From: Cannabis sativa
Lineage: Eukaryota > Streptophyta > Magnoliopsida > Rosales > Cannabaceae
Length of the DNA stretch: 64,000 bases
Assembly (NCBI RefSeq): GCF_029168945.1
Contig: NC_083604.1
Location: forward strand, 37,443,686-37,507,685
Direction of reading: 5' to 3'
Shown here: positions 1-9,850 of the stretch, in pieces
Position numbering within the stretch: position 1 is the stretch's first letter
Layout: the number at the start of each line of letters is the position of its first letter
Program-made: the position numbers and the translations under genes
The notes under the pieces: generated by a model
Databases searched by the model: none
The model's input: the letters and a program-made list of their open reading frames with translations, nothing else
Told to the model about the DNA's origin: nothing

Positions 1-85
1 AATTCTCATTCACTTTCTCTTTTCTCTTCATCTTCTTCTTCTTTCTTCTCATCTACTTTATATTATTTTATATTATTTTATAACA
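1..85 (+). repeat. TE-A 5' LTR, last 85 bp
   Basis: Starts inside the LTR at the position matching 5167 and ends in ATAACA at 85. It is followed directly by CGTTATCAGCACGAG, in the position expected for a primer-binding site, although this is not the usual tRNA-Met sequence. Only one indel separates it from the 3' LTR. Confidence 0.88.
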
Positions 86-416
86 CGTTATCAGCACGAG
101 TCTCTGCCCAAGCTTCAAGCATGAGTCTCTGTCCAAGTCCCAATGTAAGTATGTTGTTAAAGTTCTTGAATTGTTTCAAAGTCAAAATACACTAAATATA
201 TATTTATATATATACTCCTCTGACTGAAATAATTTCAAGAATCATTTGGTTTCTTTTTTCTTTTTATCTATATATCTATATATTATATATATATGTATAT
301 ATTTTTATATATTTATTATTGATTTCATATTTATATATATATTATGTTCTTATCATTCATAATATTTACAATATATGTGTGCCTATGATATGATAGAGAA
401 AATCTATATAAATTAT

Positions 417-672
417 ACATATATCCAGAAAATTATGTATCATCGATAAAATATTGCATATATCCTAAAGATTATGCATCATCGATAAAATATTGCATAT
501 ATCCTGAAGATTATGCATCATCGATAAAATATTGCATATATCCTGAAGATTATGCATCATCGATAAAATATTGCATATATCCTGAAGATTATGCATCATC
601 GATAAAATATTGCATATATCCTGATGATTATGCGTCCTCAATAAAATCTTGCATATATCCTGAAGATTATGC
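417..672. repeat. 39-bp tandem array in TE-A (about 6 units)
   Basis: Units begin with GCATATATCC at 456, 495, 534, 573, 612 and 651, an exact period of 39. The inner units are nearly identical and the outer ones diverge. Across each unit boundary GCATA pairs with TATGC around a loop containing CCTGAAG, so the array multiplies the same hairpin type found singly elsewhere in the element. As 39 is divisible by 3 the array leaves a minus-strand open frame of 13-residue repeats, which I do not regard as a gene. Confidence 0.92.
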
Positions 673-796
673 AAACGTAATATTCATTATATAGTTGATG
701 GATATATAATGAAAGAGATGAGTACATATTTATATATATGTTGTTGTATTCTTTGAGGACAATGAAAAGTAATCTAATATTGATATAGATTTTGAC

Positions 797-3700
797 AAAC
801 ATTTCCTGAAGTAAATGTTTTATATTTGTCAAAAAAAAAAATGATTGTATTTATGTGAATACAACTAAAGAATCATTAAAAATGATTATTATTGATGCAA
901 TTTTTATAGTGGGTTTTGAATACTTAAAAAGAATATTAAGAAAATTGCATTGAAACATCAAAGTATAAGAATAAGAGTGAGCATGACTAATGTTATTTAA
1001 ATACATGAGACATGTATTTATTGTTCATCATTCCCTGCAGAGAATGATACGAATTGAATTCAACTACTTTTAAAGATTGTTCGTATTAGTCATGTTATTA
1101 TACATTGTTATTACTTGCAATGTTGGAAATTATTGAATCTGATATATATTAAAGATTAAATTCTGCATACATCTTGGAGACTATGCAAAAAAATTGCATT
1201 TATATATTCTTTGAAATATTGTAAAAGAAATTGCTGAATAATTTCTTATATTTTTATGGATGAACAAGTAATAAATTTTTAAGAAATTTATAATAATGTT
1301 CTACTTGTTCAATGTCATTCCCCGAAGTGAATGTAATGATTTTAAATAATCAATGACATTATTTACTACTCATATATTTCCAGAAAAAGGTGGAAACAAC
1401 CAAAAGATGAGATACCACACACAATCAAAGTGCATGAAATCTATATATCATGTGTGGAATTGAATAATAGTGGTCGCGTACCTGTAGTACGGACACACTT
1501 ATAATCAAGATAAAAGTATACTTGATTATTTAATAGAATGTGAATTGTACAAACTTATTGTACATTTAGAATATTTAAATATCATTCCCTAAAGAGAATG
1601 AATAGACATGAAATTCTATTTCAAAGAATATAGATTTCACATATATTGGTAATGCCAGAAGCAAATTAATATATACATATTTTATTATTTCTTGAAATCA
1701 ATAGTTTCAAACTATTGTTGGTACATAATATGTAAATATATAGTTACTATATAATTCAGTTTGCATATTTCCAAAAGTGGATACATAATTTGCTAATATT
1801 TGTTAGTGATCCAATATAATCAAAGTGATAAAGAATCACAAAATGATTAGTTGAAAAGCTTCCTGAAGAAATCTTACATACAATTGCTACTTTGAATAGT
1901 TAAATGTCTTTGTATGTACCTAGATGTGTAACTTTTATCTAGTTATGAAAGTGATAATAAATAACTTATTATATGTACTTGTTGTACATTTAAATATATA
2001 ATATATCAAGTCATGATAATTAGACTGAAGAATAGTCTATTAATAAATTAGACGACTTGTTAAAAAGATATCAGGAAAAATGAATGATATGTTATGGTTA
2101 TATCTATTTGACCATTACAATAACATGATGAAGTTGTCATGTATCTTTTAAATTATACACATCATTGAATTGATGATAGTGATTCCTGAAGAGTGTATAT
2201 ATTTTGGAGAATAATATAATTATTATTATTCGTGTATATAAAAATGAAACTTATAATGATTATGTTGTAATGAATTTACATTACCTTTGAAAGTTTCATT
2301 GAAATACAAATTATAGTGAACCTGAAGTCCATTAATTGAATTATTTTGACATGATAAATCATATGCAATAAATTGTCAAAAGATTTGACTAAATTTTGTT
2401 GAAGAACCAAAAGATTCTTCTCATTGTTAATTTATAAGGCTCAAAAGAAGAATGTGCATATATTTGCACATAGAAAATATTTAAATTATATTTCTTTAAC
2501 AGTCTTGAGCCATTGTTAGATTTTTATTGCATAGTTTCTTATCGATGTGATAAAATTATATGATCATGCATTTACAAAATGTGTAAATTTATGTATTTCT
2601 AATTATACACGTATGACTCATTCTTAGAAAAGAATTAAGTTCATAAGTATTGAACTTGAAACTGAAGTTATTGAACCTGAAGTTCAATGTCATATAGTAT
2701 ATATGAGTTTAAACAAATATTGACTCATTGTGATATACTGAAATCCCTACAGGTATATTAATATTATTAGATATCACAATTTTTAAAAATTCTCTCGATC
2801 AGGGGGAGAGAAGCAGTTGGGATCGATGATAATTTTTGAAAAATGATCCTTGCACAAAGTATATAAGAACGATATAGTTCAAAATGATATATACCAACTG
2901 CAAATCAATATTACTCAAAGTTGAGTTAGAATGAGTTGAAAACGCCTGAAGCGTAAATGAACAAAAGAAATTATTAGTAAATGTTCATTTGATTTGCCCT
3001 GAAGTTGTTAAATCTAGAGGTACTCATGGAGATACCTTAATGTTATAAAGTATTAAAATGATAACCGTGATGAAAACGGTACTCGAAAAGACTCCCAAGA
3101 GAAGTTAGACATAACACATTTGATCATAATTGAATCCCTGAAGTGATTCTATATAGGTACCTATAAATGATAAAAATATTTGAAAAATATGTAATTTAAA
3201 GAGATCTCTATAAGTTATGTCAATATGGGAGGAAATTATCATTTATCGAAATTTTTGTCGACAATAAATATTGAATGTTTGCATATGCAATAAACTAACA
3301 TGAGATAGCAAGGATCATGGTATTAGATTTGTCGAGAATCATCGACATACATTTTGATTTTTGGCCAAAATATTATGACGCAATCCAGGCAAATTTACTC
3401 ACATAAAGTGAAGTAAGACCTGTAGGGTGTGCAAATAAATATTTCTAATGAGAAATTTGCATATATGTATTTGTACATAATGAATTGTTGTACAAAGTTT
3501 GCATAGACATGAGATTGATTGAAGTAAGGCTTAAATATTGAGAAAATATAATCATGATTTGATTATAGCCTGGAATATATTTTATGAGGATTTATAAGCG
3601 TCACATAAATGTTGCAACAAAAGTTATTTATTTGGAGCTCCTAATATAGTGAGAATTTGAAATAAGCCTTATCTAAAAATTCTAGAAGAATTTAATACAT

Positions 3701-3960
3701 GTCTTAAGTGATATAAATTCTAAGTCGCGCGCACTATATGACAAAGATCTTTGTATGAAATAAAGACATGTAAGTAAATTATTGTTTGAAAAATACGTAT
3801 GATTTCTATGCAGTATAAATACGTAAATTATACGTTGTGATAGACTCTTGAAGAGTTTTTGATTAATTGCAAAACAAACTTTTATTTCTTTTGTATATCG
3901 AGAAATATTAAATGTATAAAGTTTGTTCATTAGTATTGAAGTCCTGAAGTACTTCATATG
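797..3960. other. Non-coding interior of TE-A with dispersed CCTGAAG-loop hairpins
   Basis: No coding region is recognised here. Short inverted repeats of 3-8 bp recur around a loop close to CCTGAAG(T). Clear cases are 797-820 (AAACATTT/AAATGTTT), 1027-1048 (ATCATTC/GAATGAT), 1316-1333, 1583-1600, 2401-2420 (GAAGAA/TTCTTC), 2670-2688 (ATTGAA/TTCAAT), 2942-2954 (ACG/CGT), 3132-3149 (GAATC/GATTC) and 3938-3955 (GAAGT/ACTTC). Stem sequences differ while the loop is kept. The function is unknown. Confidence 0.7.
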
Positions 3961-4358
3961 TATTAAGAATTATAGATATATGATCATTTGATATGAAAAT
4001 TAAGATCATACAACAAGATGGAACAAATATATGGTCTTGGAGTACCATCATTGTCACAAACGAAAATTTATATTATCATTAATGTGTTATGTTCATATCT
4101 ACTTGAAATGTTAAATTTTAGTATGAACAAGATTGTATATACACATGAATGATACAATTAGTTGGATAAAGATTAATGTTCCACGAACCCCTCATCTATA
4201 ATTTAGAAGTCCATACATACTCTGGAAGAGTTATAGAAAATATATGATCAAAGATTGTATATTGTGATATTTTAAAAGTGATAACGATAATCTTATGAGA
4301 TTTATTATCACCAAAAGAATTATGGATCATATGTGCATGAGGGGGAGACATATTCATG

Positions 4359-4531
4359 TTGCACTCTTTTTCCCTTAGCTCAGGTTTTGTCCCACTGGGT
4401 TTTCCTGGCAAGGTTTTTAACGAGGCAACTTGCAAATAATTATGAATATGAAATATACATTGTACTCTTTTTCCTAGCTCAGATTTTGTCCCACTGGGTT
4501 TTTCTGACAAGGTTTTTAAAGAGGCAACTTT
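4359..4531 (+). repeat. Duplicated Copia 3' untranslated module in TE-A
   Basis: Two close copies (about 4359-4433 and 4461-4531) contain GCACTCTTTTTCC, then TTTTGTCCCACTGGGTTTT, then AAGGTTTTTAA.GAGGCAACT. A third, degraded copy sits near 4925-4977, just before the 3' purine tract. Similar modules occur near the 3' ends of many plant Copia elements (recalled, not searched). Likely an RNA-level element or a 3' processing region. Confidence 0.7.
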
Positions 4532-4599
4532 AAATCATGTTAACATACTTGCATTTTATGAAGCAAGTAGAGAATGTGTGTGAGTGAGATCATTGACAT

Positions 4600-4917
4600 A
4601 GCATATTCGGGAAACATATGGATTGCACTCAATAAAGAAGTATCAACCCAAGCAATTCTCTATGGATAATACTGCTTGCATCGCTCAACTAAAAGGATGG
4701 TACATTGAAGGAGATAGAGTAAGAACACATTTCACGAAATTCTTCTTTATACGCTTCAAGAAAATACATATTGGTGTTCAACATATTTAATCAAGTGTCA
4801 ATCTTGTAAACTTATTCACAAAGTTATTACCAACATCAACATTTGAGAAGACGACAGATAAGATCGAAATTCGTCGATTAGAAGATCTCCACAAATACTT
4901 AAATGAGGGGGAGTTAG
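4600..4917 (+). pseudogene. Copia RNase H relic of TE-A
   Basis: Translation in the frame containing 4620 gives the C-terminal end of a Copia Pol. It has an IRE.YGL-like start, then MDNTACIAQLKG with the RNase H aspartate, then a THFTKFFF stretch, a VNLFTK motif equivalent to the family's NLADLFTK, and a terminal IRRLEDL. An in-frame stop lies at 4788-4790. RT, integrase, protease and gag are not recognisable upstream. This ties the otherwise anonymous element to the Copia superfamily. Confidence 0.8.
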
Positions 4918-4987
4918 TTTACACTATACTTTTTTTCCTTTGATCAAGTTTTCAGCAAGATTTTTAATAAGGCATTTATTATGGGCA

Positions 4988-4999
4988 TCCAAGGGGGAG
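4988..4999 (+). other. TE-A polypurine tract
   Basis: AAGGGGGAG lies immediately 5' of the TGTTATAA LTR start, the position of a plus-strand primer. Related GGGGGAG tracts occur inside the element near 2800, 4340 and 4906. Confidence 0.8.
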
Positions 5000-5252
5000 T
5001 GTTATAAATATTAATAATTATGTGGATGTCCAAATCTTTTATTTATTACCATTAATTGTAATCAATATTCCTCTTTTTCTTAGTTTTCCTTTTTCTTAGT
5101 TTCTTAATATTTAACTCTTGTATTTGTATAAATAGGGGTTCACCCCATTGGAATAAACAACTCAGAAATTCTCATTCACTTTCTCGTTTTCTCTTCATCT
5201 TCTTCTTCTTTCTTCTCATCTACTTTATATTATTTTATATTATTTTATAACA
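5000..5252 (+). repeat. TE-A 3' LTR (253 bp)
   Basis: Bounded by the purine tract on the left and unrelated sequence on the right, with TGTTATAA/TTATAACA ends. It contains AATAGGGGTTCACCCC and a CT-rich stretch ending in repeated TATTATTTTA. Much shorter than the ~1.9-kb LTRs of the other Copia elements here, so a different family. Confidence 0.88.
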
Positions 5253-5722
5253 TTAACTACAAAAATTAAGGGTTGTGGATTTGTGTGTAATTAGAGGTAA
5301 TTATAAAATTTTGGCATATTTGTCTGAACATGTAATTACACTGTAACTGTGTAATTGGAAGTAATTGAGGGGTTCCAATTACACTCTCTAATTCTCATGG
5401 CCCCCATGAGAATTGAATATAATTACACTGTGTTACGTGTAATTACTAAAAACTTTCCATATTAAATATTACCTACTAAAAAATATTATTTTCTCGTGTA
5501 ATTACTAACTATTTTTCCAAACAAGATATTAAGAATTCATATGTAATTACCACCTCATATCCAAACACACCTTGCATTTTAAAATATAGTGTAATTACTA
5601 GACTGTGTAATTACTAACCTAGTAATTACCCTACCTAGTAATTACACAATTACTTCCAAACACACCCTAAGCGCTTGTTCGGTAATGTTTTTAAAAGTAG
5701 ATTTCTATTTTTTTAATTATAA
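5253..5722. repeat. TGTAATTAC-rich MITE-like repeat
   Basis: A stretch of about 450 bp with roughly ten copies of GTAATTAC or its variants in both orientations. It closes with AATTACTTCCAAACACACCC, an end type common in plant miniature elements. I could not fix matching terminal inverted repeats or a target duplication. There is no coding potential. Confidence 0.5.
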
Positions 5723-5731
5723 ATATGAAAA

Positions 5732-6128
5732 GGCTAATTAGGATTTTTGCCCTCTGAACTTTGACATGTACAAAATCATACCCCTGAATTTTTAAGGCCG
5801 TTAAAAATGCCCCTGAGCTATTGAGATTGTTGGATTTAAGAAATTTTTTCCAATTTTAGTAAAAAATATCTAATATGGATGAAAGTTCATGGGCCATAAT
5901 TTAGTACATGTCAAAGTTCGAGGGGCATGATTTAGTAGATATCAAAGTCTGGGGATCATGATTTAGTATATAAACAATCACTGAAATAGTAAAATTGAAT
6001 GAAATTAGACAAAAGTCCTTAATTCCAACAATCTCAATAATTCAGGGGGCATTTTTAACGACCTTAAAAGTTCAGGGGGCATGATTTGGTACATGTCAAA
6101 GTTCAGGGGGCAAAAATCCTAATTAGCC
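5732..6128. mobile_element. MULE-type foldback MITE (397 bp)
   Basis: The left end starting GGCTAATTAGGATTTTTGCC is mirrored by the right end finishing CAAAAATCCTAATTAGCC. The inverted repeats run about 100 bp with scattered mismatches (CCCCTGAATTTTTAAGG against CCTTAAAAGTTCAGGGG). The element is flanked by perfect 9-bp direct repeats ATATGAAAA at 5723-5731 and 6129-6137. Long TIRs with a 9-bp duplication are typical of Mutator-like elements. No transposase is encoded. Confidence 0.9.
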
Positions 6129-6244
6129 ATATGAAAATACTTTCTAAAATCGTGTTAGGTAAGTAATTTTGTTTTTTTATTTTTATAATTTTTTTTAAAC
6201 AGAATTCTTGCATTAAATAACAACATTACACAGGATTCGGCTGA

Positions 6245-6451
6245 TCAAGCAAGACTGCTTGGCGAGCACAAGGAGGTATGACCCCCAATCCATATGGCAC
6301 TAGCTTTGTGAACCAAAACATAATTGACTAAAGCATGAGCAACTCGGTTGGCCTCGCAGAATACAAATGAGATACCAGCAAAATTATTATGGAAAATTAA
6401 AGCTCTAATCTGATCTAGCAATTTGTTGACCTCGCTTTTAGCCAACGACAA
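6245..6451 (-). pseudogene. LINE-type RNase H C-terminal relic (RVT_3-like)
   Basis: A 68-residue open frame contains the segment SFVFCEANRVAHALVNYV. This matches the end of the RNase H-like domain that follows reverse transcriptase in many plant LINEs, where R-X-A-N-X-X-A-H-X-L-A is characteristic. The catalytic N-terminal part is missing. Downstream on the same strand the sequence becomes A-rich (6160-6215), as expected for a LINE 3' tail. Likely a 5'-truncated LINE. Confidence 0.6.
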
Positions 6452-7911
6452 TGAGTCTTAATTGTAAGCGATAAATGATATAATTTAGATGTAATATGGT
6501 AAGATAAATAAAGAACACAGAGTTTTTGAAGAGGTTCGGCCCCGAGCAATTCGGTAATAGCCTACTTCCCTTGATTTGTATTGACTTAAGAACAAAGAAT
6601 ACAGTGATTCTTCTCTTAGAGCTCTTACAATGACATCTCTGAGTATGCTCTCTTAGATAATTCTTTTCGACCCTTTGCCCAGTGAGATTAAATCACTATT
6701 TATAGGGCTATGTGCTTGAGGGAAGGTCTCCCTTTTGTTTACAATGTCTATAATTGGTAAGATTACACATCACATATATAGAGTACGCTGATTCAGAGAT
6801 TTGGACAGCTTGCCATATCTCTGTGATACGATCCCAAATTTATAGGTATTGCTTTTATGTTTCACGATGCAAGTGCTGAAGTTGCTAAGTGTTGATATGT
6901 TGTTCGGATTGTCCACTGCTCGACTAGGAGGACCTCGTCCGTGCAGGTATATGTGGTGTTTTGTTTGAAATATCTCCTTCGGGCAAATATGGGGAGTCGA
7001 CTCCACGTATCACCAGCGTGTGATGCCACGTTAGAGTGCAAAAATTGGGATAACATTTGCCCCTAAGTCTGCACGGGACTTCTAAAGTTGTGTGGAGACT
7101 TTATCCGAGTTGCCTTTACATTTGAATGGGTGACACGTGTTAGGTGCATCTATTCGTGATTCGATGTGAGTCTGACTAGGCGTCTCTTTGGTTTTCGGCT
7201 AATTAATGCTCTAACTTAATTAGTGCCTCGAAACACGGTTTTCTTCGCATGCTTTGACGGTTACACTTGATTGTTTTTAATTTCCTAATATTTACTTTTG
7301 GGGGAAATCGAAACGTCTGAGGTATTTCGAAATGATTACCTCTTTTTACCAATTTGCCTATAAATAAGGTTGGAACATCCTCAGAAATCACTTTCACCAT
7401 TTTATCTACGAAGCAAACCCAAAGTAAAAAAGGAATTTTCTTCAAGTTTGTCGTGAGGTTTTTATCAGAGGCATCCGAGTAGCTTCATCTGGACTACGTT
7501 TAGGCTTCAAACAGTGAGTAAGTTTTCAATCCTCTCCTCTTCTAACTTTGCATTTTTAATTTCTGGGCTTCCATTGTAGTAAATGCCATTATTCTTGACT
7601 TGTTGTAAAAGATACATAGAAAGTCTAGGCTTGAAACTTTATAGCTTTCTCTGTAATATTTCGTACAACTTCATAGTTTACGACATTTTTCCTTTAATCT
7701 CGTATTGTTCAACTTTCACCTTTCTCATTCGAAGCTTCGTGAAATTTAACCCCTAACCCAAAAATTTCAAGCTTTTGGGTTTTGACTTGATTTTTTGTGT
7801 GTTTTTCGTCCTTTTAATCTGTTGGGTGGTCCTGGTCGGTGCTTTTTCCTGTTTATTGTTCGATATCCCGGCCAAACACTCATCTTGTGTGTTGTCTTTT
7901 GTAGATGAACC
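6452..7911 (+). other. Upstream region of TE-B, probable LTR/leader
   Basis: No protein is recognised. The stretch contains a GAGGTTCGGCC-type segment near 6530 that I associate with LTRs of gypsy-type non-autonomous plant elements. A TATAAATAA box lies at 7359-7367 about 550 bp before the first coding block. Boundaries are unclear: no matching 3' LTR is in the window, because TE-B is cut at 22241. Some of this could belong to another decayed repeat. Confidence 0.4.
7359..7367 (+). promoter_or_regulatory. TATA box upstream of the TE-B gene
   Basis: TATAAATAA in a normal plant TATA context (preceded by TTTGCC, followed by GGTTGGAAC), about 550 bp 5' of the ATG at 7912. Position and sequence only. 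Confidence 0.4.
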
Positions 7912-8187
7912 ATGGTGAGTTTTGGGGGAGGCGAACACCGAATTGACCAGGATTTGCTTCAACTTCTATACGAGGATCAACCTCGTCTTCGTGCCAGTCC
8001 GTCCTCTTCAAGTGACGGACTTTCTAACTCGAGCTTTGAAGATTGGGAAGTGAGTAGTGATCGTTCTCCTACTCCAGAACCCGTAGTGCAACATCACTCT
8101 TACTCCAAGCAGATCGTAGGAGAAGAGTACGGCCGCTTCATTTGGGAATTGAAGAAGGGTTGGAGGCGTTATCCTCCGTCCAACTAG
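7912..8187 (+). pseudogene. TE-B gene, block 1 (N-terminal)
   Basis: A 91-codon open frame that is serine- and acid-rich, with an SSSSDGLSNSSFEDWE stretch and an aromatic, basic end. On its own it has no recognisable domain. It precedes in the same orientation the blocks that do, with a 135-bp non-coding gap that may be an intron or decayed coding. I treat it as the start of the same gypsy-type gene; the true start codon is uncertain, since another ATG lies 8 bp upstream in a different frame. Confidence 0.45.
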
Positions 8188-8322
8188 ACATACATTGTCT
8201 AGCTAGGTGTTGTTGATACCCTTCCTGTTGGCCGTCCAAGTTTTGGTAACTTTGGCATCCCAATAGTTGTCCCCGTCGTTACTGTTGCACGACACACACA
8301 TCAGTATCCGTCCAGGGGAAGA

Positions 8323-9170
8323 ATGATGGCCCACACAAAGCAGACGATGCGGAAAGTCAACGCATTTGATCCTCACGTGGCTCAGCTCACCATGCTGCCA
8401 AGTGCCGAGCAGGATCCGCCCGCCATGGAGGAGGGAGATCATGAGGGGGACATTGAGGTCCGAAAGATAGAGGAGCAGGACGACGTCCGTCTTGGCAACC
8501 CTTCCGAGGCTGAGGAGGAAAGAGTGGTAGAACCTCCAAATTTTGGAGGGTATAATGAGGTCGGGGAGCCAGTGTCCGCAGAGCATGACGTCTTGGTCGA
8601 GGGGGAAGACTATGTCACCGAGGAGCTTACCGAGGCAGTTCCCCACAGGAGGCAAAGTGCCTTAGGGGACAGATGGGTGAGCCCTCCGTCAAAAATAAGT
8701 GAGGCACGTATGAGGGCCTTGGATAAGGCTGGGTACTTGGGCGGACCGGAGTGTTACGTCCCTTCTTCGAATCATTGGGCAACGAACCCGCAGAAAGGGA
8801 TGTGTGCTTGGTTGGGTGCTCACACTAAGCAAGGGGCGATGGTGCCTTTGCACCCGTATTTCAAGAGAGTTGCAGATTATTTTTGCCTTTGCCGACCCAA
8901 TTCACTCCCAAGGGAGGTACGTATTTGTCTGCCTTGTTCGTCCTCTACGCCATTCAAGGATGGGGTGTGCCGTCCCCACACGAGGTCAATTGGTTTTTTT
9001 AACTTGAAGTCTACCCCTAAGCAGAGCAGGTCAGGGTACTTCTACTTCTCTTAGCCAGACTTCAAGTGGCTGACGGGCACCGTGGACAAGGATGTTAGCA
9101 AGATCAGGGGTTTTGTTGACAAGTCTTACTTGTGGAAGGCATGGATACCACCTATACTCAGTTTCAAGAG
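8323..9170 (+). pseudogene. TE-B gene, block 2: Transposase_28-like (putative gypsy type) domain
   Basis: The open frame to 9054 begins with an acidic stretch of about 110 residues. It then gives GMCAWLGAHTKQ and VPLHPYFKRVADYF, the entry to the plant 'putative gypsy type transposon' domain. Just after codon 190 the homology moves to another frame (YLSALFVLYAIQGWGVPSP, about 8920-8975). It then returns for FFNLKSTP and SRSGYFYFS, followed by a stop and the readable tail DFKWLTG...DVSKIRGFV. Two frameshifts and a stop make it non-functional. The domain's biochemical role is not established. Confidence 0.65.
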
Positions 9171-9200
9171 ATTCTAATATACTGACGTCCACCCCTCACG

Positions 9201-9740
9201 TTGGCACTTAGAGATAGGGCTCAGGAGATTGTTCAACTGCCAGATGCTGCTCGGAATATCACTTTGTTGACCTTAGAGGACAACTTTGTGGAGTACAAGC
9301 TTTATTCGGCAGACTTTATACCCCAGCCTGTGAAGGGGAGGAAGAAGAAGTCCAGGGCTGGCCGGGCTGAAGGAGCTGAGCAAGAGAAGGAGCTCATTCA
9401 ACTCAAGCGTGAGGCTAAGTTGAAGGGTGATGCACGAGCCAATCAGTATGCTCAAGAATATTCTGAGCATGAGAAGGAGGCTCGAGAATATTCAGAGCAT
9501 GAAAGGCTGCTCAAGAAGAAGAAAACCCTCTCGACCGGGCAGGGGCCCATTAAACATACTATCCAGATCAGAGAGCCTAATCTACTTGCTCGGACATCCA
9601 CCCCTGTAGAAGGAAAGGGGAAAGCCATTTTGGAGGAGCAGGAAGACTCTTCGGATGATTATGCCCCGTCTGTGCTTGTTCAGGCAAATGCTCCTGCTAG
9701 CGTGCAGAGTACTTCATCTTGCATTTATTTTTCTTGATTT
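9201..9740 (+). pseudogene. TE-B gene, block 3: basic/coiled-coil segment
   Basis: A 178-codon frame. After an N-terminal helical stretch it has a basic patch (GRKKKSR, near residue 46) and a long charged region with two YSEHE repeats likely to form a coiled coil. A KKKK cluster and an acidic segment (EEQEDSSDD) follow. This layout is typical of the region after the Transposase_28-like domain in gypsy-type plant elements. It lies 110 bp before TE-C. Confidence 0.5.
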
Positions 9741-9850
9741 TCATGCCTTCATATATCTTATACTTTCTTCTAACTGTGTTATTTTTATTTCGTGTAAAAA
9801 TGACTCAAAAGATGATTGAGGCTTTGAAGAAGAGAGTGGGGGGAAGCTTG

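Larger units (their letters stand above)
1..5252 (+). mobile_element. TE-A: non-autonomous Copia-derived LTR element, 5' end cut by window edge
   Basis: The first 85 bases match the last 86 bases of the LTR at 5000-5252 except for one single-base indel, so both LTR ends are visible and the insertion looks young. The LTR carries terminal TGTTATAA...TTATAACA inverted ends. The roughly 4.9-kb interior has no long open frame. It holds a 39-bp tandem array, many short hairpins with CCTGAAG-like loops, a Copia RNase H relic and a duplicated 3' untranslated module ahead of a purine tract. Near-identical LTRs around a dead interior imply mobilisation by proteins supplied in trans (inference). The 5' target-site duplication lies outside the window. 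Confidence 0.85.

Noticed and set aside
86..105. Calling a specific tRNA primer for TE-A
   Set aside because: CGTTATCAGCACGAG sits in the right place but does not match the tRNA-Met complement well enough to name the primer.
417..672. CRISPR-like evenly spaced repeats
   Set aside because: Units are contiguous tandem repeats without unique spacers, in a plant retroelement.
465..674. Minus-strand open frame of 13-residue repeats
   Set aside because: A by-product of the 39-bp tandem array, whose period is a multiple of three; no start context or domain.
5253..5722. Defining exact MITE ends for the TGTAATTAC-rich repeat
   Set aside because: Inverted ends and target duplication could not be matched by eye, so only a repeat region is reported.
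8203..8655. 150-codon minus-strand frame
   Set aside because: Antisense shadow of the TE-B gypsy-type gene, which has the recognisable domain on the plus strand.
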